From positions 497,941-561,940 of the forward strand of contig NZ_RQJO01000007.1 of the NCBI RefSeq assembly GCF_003858635.1: a DNA stretch of 64,000 nt. Direction: 5' to 3'. This DNA is from Larkinella rosea (GTDB lineage: Bacteria > Bacteroidota > Bacteroidia > Cytophagales > Spirosomataceae). A program made the position numbers and the translations under genes. Shown here one piece after another: positions 51,377 to 59,971 of this stretch. The notes beneath the pieces were generated by a model. It was not told where the DNA came from. It saw only the letters and a list, made by a program, of their open reading frames with translations, and ran no database searches. Every line of letters starts with the position of its first letter. The stretch's first letter is position 1.

Positions 51377-53596
51377 ATGAATCAATATGTGAAGCGATTA
51401 GGCGGATTGCGGTCAATCCCGGCGACTTTGCTGGTCGGCCTGTTGCTGCTTCCTCAGGGCTGTAAGCAGAAAGGAAGCGATCCGACCGAACCGTCTTCCA
51501 CCGGCCCGGTCGAAATCCGGTACCACCAGCTCCTCATTGAATGTACCGAAGCGGCCAGTAAAAACAAGGGTGTTGCCATTCTCGATTTCCGGTTCGACGT
51601 GTACGCGGACAAGCAGGTGGCCGGTTTTATGGCGGGGAAATACCTGGCGTTTCAAACCACCGGTTTTGATGCCATTGATGCCGCCATTCAAACCGCTAAC
51701 GCCGACATCGCGGCCAAAACCGCCGAGGTGAAAGCGGCTGCGACGATGACCGATTTCATGGTGAGCCGCCTGACAAAAGTGGCCAGCTTCGGCAGTATGA
51801 AGAACAACTTAACCGACAATGCCATCTGGGGTATTCTGGCGAACGAAGCGACAACGATCGCCAAACTGCACCGGAAACCGTCGGGTGTTGATCTGGGGGA
51901 AATGCTGGCGGCATTGCTGGCAGCCCCGGCCCAGGCCCAGGTTCTGGGGCAAAACGGGAATGGAGCCACCACGTATCATAACGGCTACGTCAACAGTGCA
52001 CCCCCGCAATCGGGCTCGTTACCCGAATACCGGATGAAGAACAACGCGCCCGAACTTCAAATGCCCACCACGGCCGCCCCGGTTCAACGCGATTCGCGCG
52101 GGGAAACACCCGCCGAGCGCGCAGCCCGGGAAGAAGCCGCCCGGCAAGCCGCCCAGGCCGGCCGCACCAACCGCGGGCCGCGCGATCTTTCGGATGCGTT
52201 CAACGGTATTTTTGACCGATTGGGGGACAAAGGAGCGGCCGCAGCCGCTGCATTGGGCCGGGCAATGGGCGATCCTCACGTCCGGACGCACGACGGTTTC
52301 AGTTATCCCTTTCAAACCGTGGGTGAATTTATTGCCACCAAAGGCGAAAACCTTGAGGTGCAATCGCGGCAGGAAGATGCCTACAAGACCAACGGAGCCA
52401 CGGTTACGACCGGGGTGGCCGCCCGTCTGGGAGCCGATGAAATCTGTTTTCTGGTGAATCCGGCGGCATTGGCGGCCCCGCGCCTGTTCGTCAATCAAAA
52501 AGAAACCGCACTTGCTTCCCTGGCGCAGGTGTCGCTGGCGACGGGAAACCGGCTTCAGCTGGTCGCAAACGAAAAGCTGGTGTTTACCAATGCGCAGGGC
52601 GAAGGCGTTACGATTTACTGGAATACGCCCTACCTGGATTACGCGATCTCGTTGAACACCAGCCGCAAAGGAAACGTGAGCGGTTTGATGGGCAATTACG
52701 ATGAAGATCCCAAAAATGACCTGAAGCTGGCGAACGGTACCCTCGTTACTTACACCTTTCCGATTATCCACACCACTTTTGCCGATAGCTGGCGGATTAC
52801 CAGCCAAAGCTCGTTGTTTGTGTACGATGCCGGTAAAAATACGGATTCGTACCAGGATCGGGCGTTTCCCAAAACCTTTCCGGTGGTCGATCCCGAGAAA
52901 TTAAAATGGGCCGAAACGGTTTGCCAGGCCGCTGGAGTCACCCGTCAGCCGGAATTGGGGCAATGCATTTTCGATGTTGGAATTACGGGCGACGAACGGC
53001 TGACCCGTTCGTCGTTGTTGGCGCAAAAGGAATTTCCGGCCAGCCCGGACGTCGCGGTTTTTTCCGGTCTCAAGCTGGATCTGAAAGAAGGGCAGTCGAA
53101 CGACCCGCAAACCCGCAATTTGCTGGACCTGGACAATGGCACGCTCTACAAATTTGCCGATGGAGCTTCGGTTGCCTTCGACATCGATGTGATTTTCGAT
53201 TATTATTCAGGACCCTGGTTTGCGGGTCCGCGCGCCGTTAAAAACTGTGGCGTTTCGTGCGGAGCCTACACCATCTGGCCCCTGATCGATCAGCAGAAAT
53301 GGCCGTTTTTCGCCAGTACATTTTTGCGATATACCACCATCCCGGCCGGTGACTGGAATACGTTCAGCACGGCGGCAGATTTACGCAGGACCTGGACGTT
53401 CGATGCGGGAGCCGATGAAAAAACGGAGCTGGTGCAGCCATTGACCAATCTGACGACTTCTACCCCGCAGACGCAGTATTTATGGTCGTTCAGAACCCAA
53501 CAGGGCAAAAAAGGCCTGATCCGGTTTACGCAGGGACAAGTCAATAAAACCGCCGGAACTGCTACGTTTACGTTTGACGTGAAAATTGAACGGTAA
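51377..53596 (+). CDS. Lipoprotein with von Willebrand factor type D-like domain
   Basis: This is a 739-residue surface or periplasmic protein. The signal ends at a lipoprotein-type Cys in LLPQGC near residue 29. Residues about 30-240 are helical and low in complexity, rich in Ala, Arg and Glu (EETPAERAAREEAARQ-like). A von Willebrand D-type domain follows, from GDPHVRTHDGFSYPFQTVGE near residue 295 to about residue 475, with GNVSGLMGNYDEDPKND as its signature. The last 250 residues carry several Cys and unknown beta-rich parts. Such D domains are common in animal adhesion proteins and rare in bacteria. It may be an adhesin; binding is not shown. Confidence 0.82.
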   Translation: MNQYVKRLGGLRSIPATLLVGLLLLPQGCKQKGSDPTEPSSTGPVEIRYHQLLIECTEAASKNKGVAILDFRFDVYADKQVAGFMAGKYLAFQTTGFDAIDAAIQTANADIAAKTAEVKAAATMTDFMVSRLTKVASFGSMKNNLTDNAIWGILANEATTIAKLHRKPSGVDLGEMLAALLAAPAQAQVLGQNGNGATTYHNGYVNSAPPQSGSLPEYRMKNNAPELQMPTTAAPVQRDSRGETPAERAAREEAARQAAQAGRTNRGPRDLSDAFNGIFDRLGDKGAAAAAALGRAMGDPHVRTHDGFSYPFQTVGEFIATKGENLEVQSRQEDAYKTNGATVTTGVAARLGADEICFLVNPAALAAPRLFVNQKETALASLAQVSLATGNRLQLVANEKLVFTNAQGEGVTIYWNTPYLDYAISLNTSRKGNVSGLMGNYDEDPKNDLKLANGTLVTYTFPIIHTTFADSWRITSQSSLFVYDAGKNTDSYQDRAFPKTFPVVDPEKLKWAETVCQAAGVTRQPELGQCIFDVGITGDERLTRSSLLAQKEFPASPDVAVFSGLKLDLKEGQSNDPQTRNLLDLDNGTLYKFADGASVAFDIDVIFDYYSGPWFAGPRAVKNCGVSCGAYTIWPLIDQQKWPFFASTFLRYTTIPAGDWNTFSTAADLRRTWTFDAGADEKTELVQPLTNLTTSTPQTQYLWSFRTQQGKKGLIRFTQGQVNKTAGTATFTFDVKIER

Positions 53597-53722
53597 CTGC
53601 TTGCGCGGTTTTCAAACTGCGGGACCGATTCCTTGCAAAACCGCCCGGCCTCGCGTAGATTTCGGCAGAAAGCCCGGCGGAACTTTTGAACCCTACGGCG
53701 GGCTGGATGACCCGTAAATTCC

Positions 53723-54967
53723 GTGTCCCAATCCGATTCCAGTCAACTTGTTGCGCATCTTTTCCGGCACGAAGCGGGCCGTATGGTTTCCGTACTGGCG
53801 TCGATGCTGGGTTTCGACCGGATCGAACTGGCGGAGGACATTGTGCAGGATGCGATGGTGCAGGCCCTGCGGAGCTGGCCGTTTCAGGGTATACCGGAAA
53901 ATCCGTCGGCCTGGCTCTACCGGGTTGCCAAAAACAAGGCGCTGGATGTGGTTAGGCGCGAAAAGCTCTTTCGGCAAATCAGTGGCGAGTTCCTTCTGGA
54001 GGGTCAGGAAGAAGAACGGGTAGAGCGGTTTTTTTTCGAAGATGAAATCAAAGACAGTCAGTTACGCATGTTGTTTGCCTGCTGTCATCCGTCGCTGCCG
54101 TTTGAGTCGCAGGTGGCAATGTGCCTGAAAATTCTGTGCGGCCTGAATGTGCGGGAAATTGCCAACGCCTTTCTGACCAGTGAAGAAACCACCAGCAAAC
54201 GGATTTACCGGGCTAAAGAAAAGATTCGCGCGGGCGACATTCGGCTGGAAGTGCCAACGGGGCCACGGTTACCCATCCGGTTGAATGCGGTTTTAAAAAG
54301 CATTTACCTGCTGTTCAACGAAGGCTACAATTCGTCGCACCCCAACACGCTGATCCGGCAGGATTTGTGCGAGGAGGCCATGCGATTGGCATTGTTGCTA
54401 ACGCAAAACGACCAGACTGGAAAACCGTCCGTTCACGCCTTGCTGGCACTGATGTGTTTTCAGGTAGCCCGTTTCGACGCCCGTACGGATACCAACGGCG
54501 AAATCATTTTGGTGAAAGATCAGGACCGGACCAAATGGAATCGGCCGTTGATTGCGCAGGGAAAACAGGAGCTGGTAAAATCGTCGGAAGGCAACGCATT
54601 GACGGAATATCACCTCGAAGCCCTCATTGCAATGCAGCATTGCATCGCGCCATCGTACGAAGCGACCAGTTGGGCCGACATTCTCTGGTATTACGATTTG
54701 CTTTTTGAGCGGAAACCCACTTCGATCGTTGCGTTGAATCGGGCGGTGGCGCTGGCCGAAGTTGACGGTCCGTCAAAAGCACTCGAAGCGGTTTTGAAAA
54801 TCACCGGGCTGGACGGGAATCAATACTATCACGCCATTCTGGGCGACCTATATACGCAGATCCGGAACAGCGACCAGGCCCGTCAACACTATACGCAGGC
54901 CATTCGACTGACCACATCCGAGGCTGAAAAGCGATTACTTCAGAAAAAAAACGAACAGCTTCCGTAG
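53723..54967 (+). CDS. ECF-like sigma factor with C-terminal DUF6596-type extension
   Basis: This is a 414-residue RNA polymerase sigma factor. Sigma region 2 lies at about residues 10-80 (LAEDIVQDAMVQALRSWPFQG) and a region-4-like helix-turn-helix at about residues 125-170 (LNVREIANAFLTSEETTSKR). The C-terminal 240 residues follow the DUF6596 type, with YLLFNEGYNSSHPNTLIRQ and TPR-like helices. Such sigma factors lack a classic anti-sigma gene, and the tail is thought to regulate activity. The start is GTG at 53723; no better start is visible. Its targets are unknown, and the lipoprotein genes upstream could be among them. Confidence 0.9.
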   Translation: MSQSDSSQLVAHLFRHEAGRMVSVLASMLGFDRIELAEDIVQDAMVQALRSWPFQGIPENPSAWLYRVAKNKALDVVRREKLFRQISGEFLLEGQEEERVERFFFEDEIKDSQLRMLFACCHPSLPFESQVAMCLKILCGLNVREIANAFLTSEETTSKRIYRAKEKIRAGDIRLEVPTGPRLPIRLNAVLKSIYLLFNEGYNSSHPNTLIRQDLCEEAMRLALLLTQNDQTGKPSVHALLALMCFQVARFDARTDTNGEIILVKDQDRTKWNRPLIAQGKQELVKSSEGNALTEYHLEALIAMQHCIAPSYEATSWADILWYYDLLFERKPTSIVALNRAVALAEVDGPSKALEAVLKITGLDGNQYYHAILGDLYTQIRNSDQARQHYTQAIRLTTSEAEKRLLQKKNEQLP

Positions 54968-55110
54968 TCTTCCTCATTGGCTTAGAAGTAATTACTAAAG
55001 AGATTATTTGCTTTTCGGTTAAAAAAATGGATATTTAACCCATTCAGTATTACTTTTAGCAGCTTATTTACGTAAACATTACAGTGACCTACTCACTAAA
55101 CCAAAATTCA

Positions 55111-56853
55111 ATGGATGTTCCACAAATAAAAAAGGCAGCGAAAGTTTACGACGTTGTCATTGTTGGCTCAGGAGCCGGGGGCGGGATGGCCGCTTACCAA
55201 CTTTCTAAAGCGGGAGCCACAGTTGCCCTGCTGGAAGCTGGTGGCTATTTTGATCCGGCTGACCCTAAGTATATTAACCAGCTGAAATGGCCGTATGAAT
55301 CGCCCCGTCGTGGTGCCGGAACAACCCGCGCGTTTGGTGATTTCGATGCTGCCTGGGGTGGTTGGGAAATTGAAGGTGAACCGTATTCCGCCGTAAAAGG
55401 CACCGAGTTTCACTGGTTCCGTTCGCGGATGCTCGGTGGCAGAACAAACCACTGGGGCCGTATTTCGTTGCGGATGGGTCCGGATGATTTCAAACGGAGA
55501 AGCTTAACGGGAATTGGGGAAGACTGGCCACTCGGCTATGAGGATTTTGCCCCTTATTACGACAAAGTTGACGATTTGATTGGGGTTTTTGGCTCCAAGG
55601 AAGGTCTGCGGGACGCTCCGGATGGCCGGTTTTTGCCGCCACCGAAAATGCGTCTTCACGAAATGATGATCAAGAAGGCCGGGAAGAGCATTGGCGTACC
55701 GGTTATCCCGTCGCGTCTGTCGATCCTGACCAAGCCCATTCATGATCGGGGCGGTTGTTTCTACTGTTCGCAGTGTGGCCGGGCCTGTCAGGCTTATGCC
55801 GACTTCTCTTCGTCGTCGGTATTGTGTATTCCCGCCGTAAAAACCGGTCGGGTTACGCTGATCAACGGTGCCATGTGCCGGGAAGTATTGACCGATGCCA
55901 AAACCGGTCTGGCAAACGGCGTATCCTACGTTGATGTCCCCACCATGACGGAACAGTCGGTGATGGGCAAAGTAGTCGTTCTGGCGGCCAGTACCTGCGA
56001 AACCGCCCGATTGCTGCTCAATTCCAAGTCGGCCCGTTTTGCCAATGGTCTGGCCAATTCCAGCGGTGTGGTTGGTAAATACCTCAACGATTCGACGGGT
56101 GCGTCGCGCGGAGCGTTTATTCCGGCGCTGATGGATCGCAAACGCTACAACGAAGACGGCGTGGGCGGTGCGCACGTATACTCGCCCTGGTGGCTCGATA
56201 ATAAAAAACTGGATTTCCCACGCGGTTACCACATCGAATACGGTGGCGGTATGGGAATGCCGATGTACGGGTTTGGTTTCGGGATGGAAGGGCGTAACAG
56301 CCTCGTGCCGGGTCGCGATGGCAAACCGAAAGAAGCGGGTGGCTACGGTGCCAGCCTGAAAGACGACTTCCGCCGGTTCTACGGGGCGAACATCGGGATG
56401 GCCGGTCGTGGTGAACCCGTTCCGCTGGAAAGCAACTACTGCGAAATTGACCCGAACACGGTTGATAAATACGGGATTCCAACCCTGCGTTTCAACTACA
56501 AATGGGCCGACGCCGAAATCAAACAGGCGAAGCACATGCAGGATACGTTCGAGGAAATCATCCACGCGATGGGCGGTATTCCGCTGGGTAAAAAACCGGG
56601 TCCGGAAAGCAACTACGGTCTGGAAGCCCCCGGTAAAATTATCCACGAAATTGGAACGGCGCGGATGGGTAACGACCCGAAAAACTCGGTGCTGAACAAA
56701 TATTCACAGGCACACGACGTGAAAAACCTGTTCATCGTGGATGCCGCGGCTTTCCCGTCGCAAGGCGATAAAAACGTTACCTGGACGATCCTGGCCAACT
56801 CCTGGCGGACTTCCGACTACATCATCGATCAGGTAAAACAGAAGAATATCTAA
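55111..56853 (+). CDS. GMC-family FAD oxidoreductase, probable glucoside 3-dehydrogenase large subunit
   Basis: This is a 580-residue GMC oxidoreductase. The FAD site is VVIVGSGAGGGMAAYQL near residue 18. A Cys cluster CFYCSQCGRACQAY lies near residues 215-227, in the position where related FAD sugar dehydrogenases bind an iron-sulfur cluster. The C-terminal catalytic His is in HEIGTARMG near residue 515 and the Asn follows in GDKNVTWTIL. It has no signal peptide. The small subunit gene downstream has a Tat signal, so the pair may be exported together as in known FAD glucose dehydrogenases. I chose ATG at 55111 over GTG at 55084. A CGGAGTTAAGC-type hairpin follows. Confidence 0.9.
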   Translation: MDVPQIKKAAKVYDVVIVGSGAGGGMAAYQLSKAGATVALLEAGGYFDPADPKYINQLKWPYESPRRGAGTTRAFGDFDAAWGGWEIEGEPYSAVKGTEFHWFRSRMLGGRTNHWGRISLRMGPDDFKRRSLTGIGEDWPLGYEDFAPYYDKVDDLIGVFGSKEGLRDAPDGRFLPPPKMRLHEMMIKKAGKSIGVPVIPSRLSILTKPIHDRGGCFYCSQCGRACQAYADFSSSSVLCIPAVKTGRVTLINGAMCREVLTDAKTGLANGVSYVDVPTMTEQSVMGKVVVLAASTCETARLLLNSKSARFANGLANSSGVVGKYLNDSTGASRGAFIPALMDRKRYNEDGVGGAHVYSPWWLDNKKLDFPRGYHIEYGGGMGMPMYGFGFGMEGRNSLVPGRDGKPKEAGGYGASLKDDFRRFYGANIGMAGRGEPVPLESNYCEIDPNTVDKYGIPTLRFNYKWADAEIKQAKHMQDTFEEIIHAMGGIPLGKKPGPESNYGLEAPGKIIHEIGTARMGNDPKNSVLNKYSQAHDVKNLFIVDAAAFPSQGDKNVTWTILANSWRTSDYIIDQVKQKNI

Positions 56854-56854
56854 A

Positions 56855-56950
56855 CCTCTGCTTAACTCCTTTTTCTCCGCTCAACTCTGCGAAACAATTT
56901 TTAAAGCTGTTTCGCAGAGTTAAGCAGAGAAAATAAGAGGTAAGCGGAGA
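56855..56950. repeat. Large hairpin of the CGGAGTTAAGC type
   Basis: Imperfect arms of about 42 bases lie at 56855-56896 and 56908-56950 around an 11-base loop. They are made of CTTAACTC, CTCAACTC and CTCTGCG words. The loop-proximal TTTCGCAGAGTTAAGCAGAG is the same word set as at 25105 and 41848. It lies between the GMC gene and its Tat-signal subunit, within one probable operon, and ends 12 bases before the second start codon. Confidence 0.8.
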
Positions 56951-56962
56951 AAATCTTAGACC

Positions 56963-57589
56963 ATGAAACGCAGAGATTCTCTCAAAGCCATAACCTTGAG
57001 TAGCCTTGGATTTGCCGGGATGAACCCGCAGATTGCCGCTGCCGAGTCGATTACCCCGCCCGATGTCAAACCGTTGAAAGTTCCGGGTGGTCGGCAGAAG
57101 TTTGAAGCAGAACGGGACGCCAAACTGAATGCGGACAAGTTTTTTACTCCCCACGAGCTGAAAACCGTCACGATTCTGGGCGACATCATCATTCCGGCCG
57201 ATGCCAAATCCGGCAGCGCTTCACAGGCCGGAACCCCGGCATTCATCGAGTTCATGATGAAAGACCAACCCCAGTGGCAGACGCCAATCCGCGGTGGTTT
57301 GCGGTGGCTCGACAATGTATGCATGAAGCGGTTCGACAAGAAATTTGCCGATTGCCTAAAAGCCCAGCAAATCGAAATCATCGACGAAATCGCCTACCCG
57401 GGAAAAGCAAAACCGGAAATGTCGCAAGGCGTGGCGTTTTTCAATTCGATGCGCGGACTGGTTGCAACCGGTTTTTTCACCAGCCAGATGGGCATCAAAG
57501 ACCTCGGCTACGTCGGGAACACGCCCAACCAGTGGGAAGGCGTTCCCGCCGATGTGTTGAAGCAATACAATCTGAGTTACGACGAGTAA
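56963..57589 (+). CDS. Gluconate 2-dehydrogenase subunit 3-family protein with Tat-like signal
   Basis: This is a 208-residue small subunit. The N-terminus has a Tat-type twin Arg (MKRRDSLKAITLSSLGFAG) and the mature part begins near AAAES. The body (FTPHELKTVTILGDIIIP, about residue 60) matches the subunit 3 family of membrane-bound gluconate and glucoside dehydrogenases. Its known job is to fold and escort the GMC catalytic subunit through the Tat system. It follows the GMC gene after a hairpin of about 100 bases. A cytochrome c partner is not seen nearby. Confidence 0.9.
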   Translation: MKRRDSLKAITLSSLGFAGMNPQIAAAESITPPDVKPLKVPGGRQKFEAERDAKLNADKFFTPHELKTVTILGDIIIPADAKSGSASQAGTPAFIEFMMKDQPQWQTPIRGGLRWLDNVCMKRFDKKFADCLKAQQIEIIDEIAYPGKAKPEMSQGVAFFNSMRGLVATGFFTSQMGIKDLGYVGNTPNQWEGVPADVLKQYNLSYDE

Positions 57590-57606
57590 ACGAATTAACA
57601 ATTAAT

Positions 57607-57668
57607 AATGAACAATTAATAATGAAAGGCTGACGATCACGTTCATTTTTCATTGTTAATTGTTCATT
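57607..57668. repeat. Hairpin with GGCTGACG core and AACAATTAATAATG words
   Basis: AATGAACAATTAATAATG at 57607-57624 pairs with 57651-57668 with one mismatch. GGCTGACG lies just inside the left arm (57628-57635), as in the hairpins at 5388 and 38643, but its complement on the right side is lost. The outer flank repeats AATTAATAATG words. It lies between the small subunit and the Gfo/Idh/MocA gene and may be a weak terminator. Confidence 0.7.
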
Positions 57669-57678
57669 TACAACGATT

Positions 57679-58770
57679 ATGGGTTCTCGACGTTATTTTC
57701 TGCAACAATCCGGTTTGATCGCGTCTTCGCTGGCTTTTTCGCCGTTGGCGATTGCTCAGTCACAGAAAAAAGAGCGGCTGGGCGTTGCGCTGGTTGGGCT
57801 GGGCTATTACAGCACGGATTTGGTGGCTCCGGCCTTGCAGCTGACCAAGAATTGTTATCTGGCCGGAATCGTCACCGGCACGCCCGCCAAAGCCGAAACC
57901 TGGATGAAGAAGTACAACATTCCCGAAAAGAATGTGTACAACTACGGGAATTTCGACAAAATTGCCAATAATCCGGACATTGACGTCGTCTACGTGGTGT
58001 TGCCGCCGTCGATGCACCGTGAGTATGTGGTGCGGGCGGCCAAGGCCGGCAAACATGTCTGGGTGGAAAAACCGATGGCCATCACGGAGAAAGAATGCCA
58101 GGCGATGATCGATGCCTGTAAGCAGAACAAGCGGCTGCTGGCCGTTGGCTATCGGCTTAAGCATGAGCCCAATACGCAGGAGTATATCAAGTTTTTGCGG
58201 GAAGGCAGAATTGGAAAAATCAAAATGGTGAGCTGTTCAGCGGGGTATTACGACGCGCGGACGAATCACTGGAAGCAGAAAAAAGAACTGGGTGGGGGCG
58301 TAATGTACGACATGGGCGTTTACGTGTTGCAGGGCGCACGGCTGGCAACCGGCGAAGAACCCATTTCGCTGACGGCCCAGCAATATACCACCCGGCCGGA
58401 TGTATACAAGGACGGTTTGGACGAGACGACGATGGCCCAATTGGTGTTTCCGAGCGGGGCACGGGCGGCTGTACAAACCAGCTTTGGCATGAACATGAAT
58501 TTTCTCCACGTCACGGGCGAAAAAGGGTTTCTGAAAATGGAACCGTATTCGGCCTACAATGGTCAGAACGGCGAAGCGACGGGCGGAGTCAAAATTCAGC
58601 ATCCGTATGACGTACCCCGGCAACAGGCTATGCAAATGGACGACGATGCCAATGCGATCATGAACAACAAACCCTTGATTGCTCCCGGCGAAGAAGGATT
58701 GCGCGATATTCGGATTGTGGAAGCGATTTACCGGGCGGCAAAATCCGGTCAATCCGTGAAGTTGACTTAA
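57679..58770 (+). CDS. Gfo/Idh/MocA-family oxidoreductase, exported
   Basis: This is a 363-residue oxidoreductase with an N-terminal export signal (residues 1-26, SRRYFLQQSGLIASS). Next comes a Rossmann domain (about residues 30-150, with VYVVLPPSMHREYVVRA). WVEKPMA near residue 130 is the EKP-type catalytic motif. The C-terminal alpha/beta domain follows. Members use NAD(P) tightly bound to reduce or oxidise sugars and their derivatives, including 3-keto-sugars. Export suggests a periplasmic role with tightly bound cofactor. Position next to the GMC dehydrogenase and its subunit supports work on the same substrate. Confidence 0.9.
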   Translation: MGSRRYFLQQSGLIASSLAFSPLAIAQSQKKERLGVALVGLGYYSTDLVAPALQLTKNCYLAGIVTGTPAKAETWMKKYNIPEKNVYNYGNFDKIANNPDIDVVYVVLPPSMHREYVVRAAKAGKHVWVEKPMAITEKECQAMIDACKQNKRLLAVGYRLKHEPNTQEYIKFLREGRIGKIKMVSCSAGYYDARTNHWKQKKELGGGVMYDMGVYVLQGARLATGEEPISLTAQQYTTRPDVYKDGLDETTMAQLVFPSGARAAVQTSFGMNMNFLHVTGEKGFLKMEPYSAYNGQNGEATGGVKIQHPYDVPRQQAMQMDDDANAIMNNKPLIAPGEEGLRDIRIVEAIYRAAKSGQSVKLT

Positions 58771-58786
58771 TGTAACCTCCTGATCG

Positions 58787-59971
58787 ATGAATCTCGCAAA
58801 AGCCGTAAAGCATTTTTCCGGGATTTCATGCGTAACCTTTCTTATTTTCCTATCGCTGACCGGTTGGGGTCAGGATCTGTGTAATCTGACGTCCACGCAG
58901 TTTACCGGGTCTTTCCAGGTTAACATCAGTGTGGGCTGTCTTCCGCTGAAAATCAAGGCGGCCAGTAGTTTAACGAATGTTAAAAATGTTCGTTACGTCT
59001 ATGATTATCAGGGAGGAGCCGTAAAAGACGCTGATTTTACGTCTGATTCGGTTCATATCTACCAGAAACCGGGCTTATTCCGGATCCTTCAATTTTCGGA
59101 ACAGGATAATCGCCAGCTTCGGGCTTGTGTCGTCATTCAGGTTTACGACACGATTCAGCCCCAAATTGTGCTGGAGCCTTGCCTGACCCGCGTTCTGCTT
59201 AAAATACCCAAAGCCTCTGACTATCAATATGATTTCTACACGGTAACCTGGGGAGATGGTACTTACGAACAACTGGACGGAAAAAACCCGGTGGGCGTTC
59301 ATACGTTTCCCGATGACAGCCAGCGCCAGATTGAAGTAAAAGGCGTGCATCTGTACGGATACTGTGGCGGTACGACGCGGGTGACTTTCAAGCCGAATAC
59401 CCAACCAATCGCTCCTTCCATCGACCGACTCCGCGCGGTCAGCGCCAATTCCATTGACCTGACGATTCGAAATCCCGGCGGGAATCGCTTCTGGATTGAA
59501 CAGCGGCCACCGGGGGGCACTTACGTGCGAACATCGCCTTATTCGGACGCCCTAACGTCGACCATTGCCGTCGAAGCCGATACCACGCAGGCGATTTGCT
59601 TCCGCCTGGTTCTGGCCGACACCTGCCTGCAAACGGCTCCCATATCCGATGTGTGTTTTGACCCCCAAAAACCGCTTGACCCGACACCGGTGCCGGATTC
59701 TACGGTGTTCATGCCCGACGCTTTCAGCCCCAACGCCGACGGCATCAACGACCGGTTCCAGCTTCAGGGGTTACTTTCCGGTACGGCCCAACTGACGGTT
59801 TACAACCGGTGGGGAGAGGTTGTTTTTCGGACGGACGATGCCATTACGGGTTGGGATGGCCGCCAGAGGGACCAGTCTCTGCCGCCCGGAACGTATTCTT
59901 ATTTGCTGGATATGGCAAAGCCGGATGGCGTGCGGCTGCAAAAAAGAGGAGCGGTGGTCTTAGTGAGATAG
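58787..59971 (+). CDS. Protein with gliding-motility-associated C-terminal (type IX secretion) domain
   Basis: This is a 394-residue secreted protein. The signal lies in residues about 10-30 (TFLIFLSLTGWGQ). The middle carries PKD-like or Ig-like segments with several Cys. The C-terminal 80 residues, beginning FMPDAFSPNADGINDRFQL, with NRWGEVVF and PPGTYSYLLDM, are the B-type gliding-motility C-terminal domain that directs cargo through the type IX system. It is likely delivered to the cell surface or medium. The gene ends in a 12-base overlap with the convergent PPOX gene. The function beyond the sorting domain is unknown. Confidence 0.9.
   Translation: MNLAKAVKHFSGISCVTFLIFLSLTGWGQDLCNLTSTQFTGSFQVNISVGCLPLKIKAASSLTNVKNVRYVYDYQGGAVKDADFTSDSVHIYQKPGLFRILQFSEQDNRQLRACVVIQVYDTIQPQIVLEPCLTRVLLKIPKASDYQYDFYTVTWGDGTYEQLDGKNPVGVHTFPDDSQRQIEVKGVHLYGYCGGTTRVTFKPNTQPIAPSIDRLRAVSANSIDLTIRNPGGNRFWIEQRPPGGTYVRTSPYSDALTSTIAVEADTTQAICFRLVLADTCLQTAPISDVCFDPQKPLDPTPVPDSTVFMPDAFSPNADGINDRFQLQGLLSGTAQLTVYNRWGEVVFRTDDAITGWDGRQRDQSLPPGTYSYLLDMAKPDGVRLQKRGAVVLVR

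Noticed and set aside
55504-56646. 380-codon minus-strand frame opposite the GMC gene
   Set aside because: The GMC protein on the plus strand has clear catalytic motifs over the same bases, and the antisense reading has no domain.
5374-57668. Repeated hairpins as a CRISPR array
   Set aside because: The repeats are dispersed over tens of kilobases, lack regular spacers and lie singly between genes. No cas gene is present.
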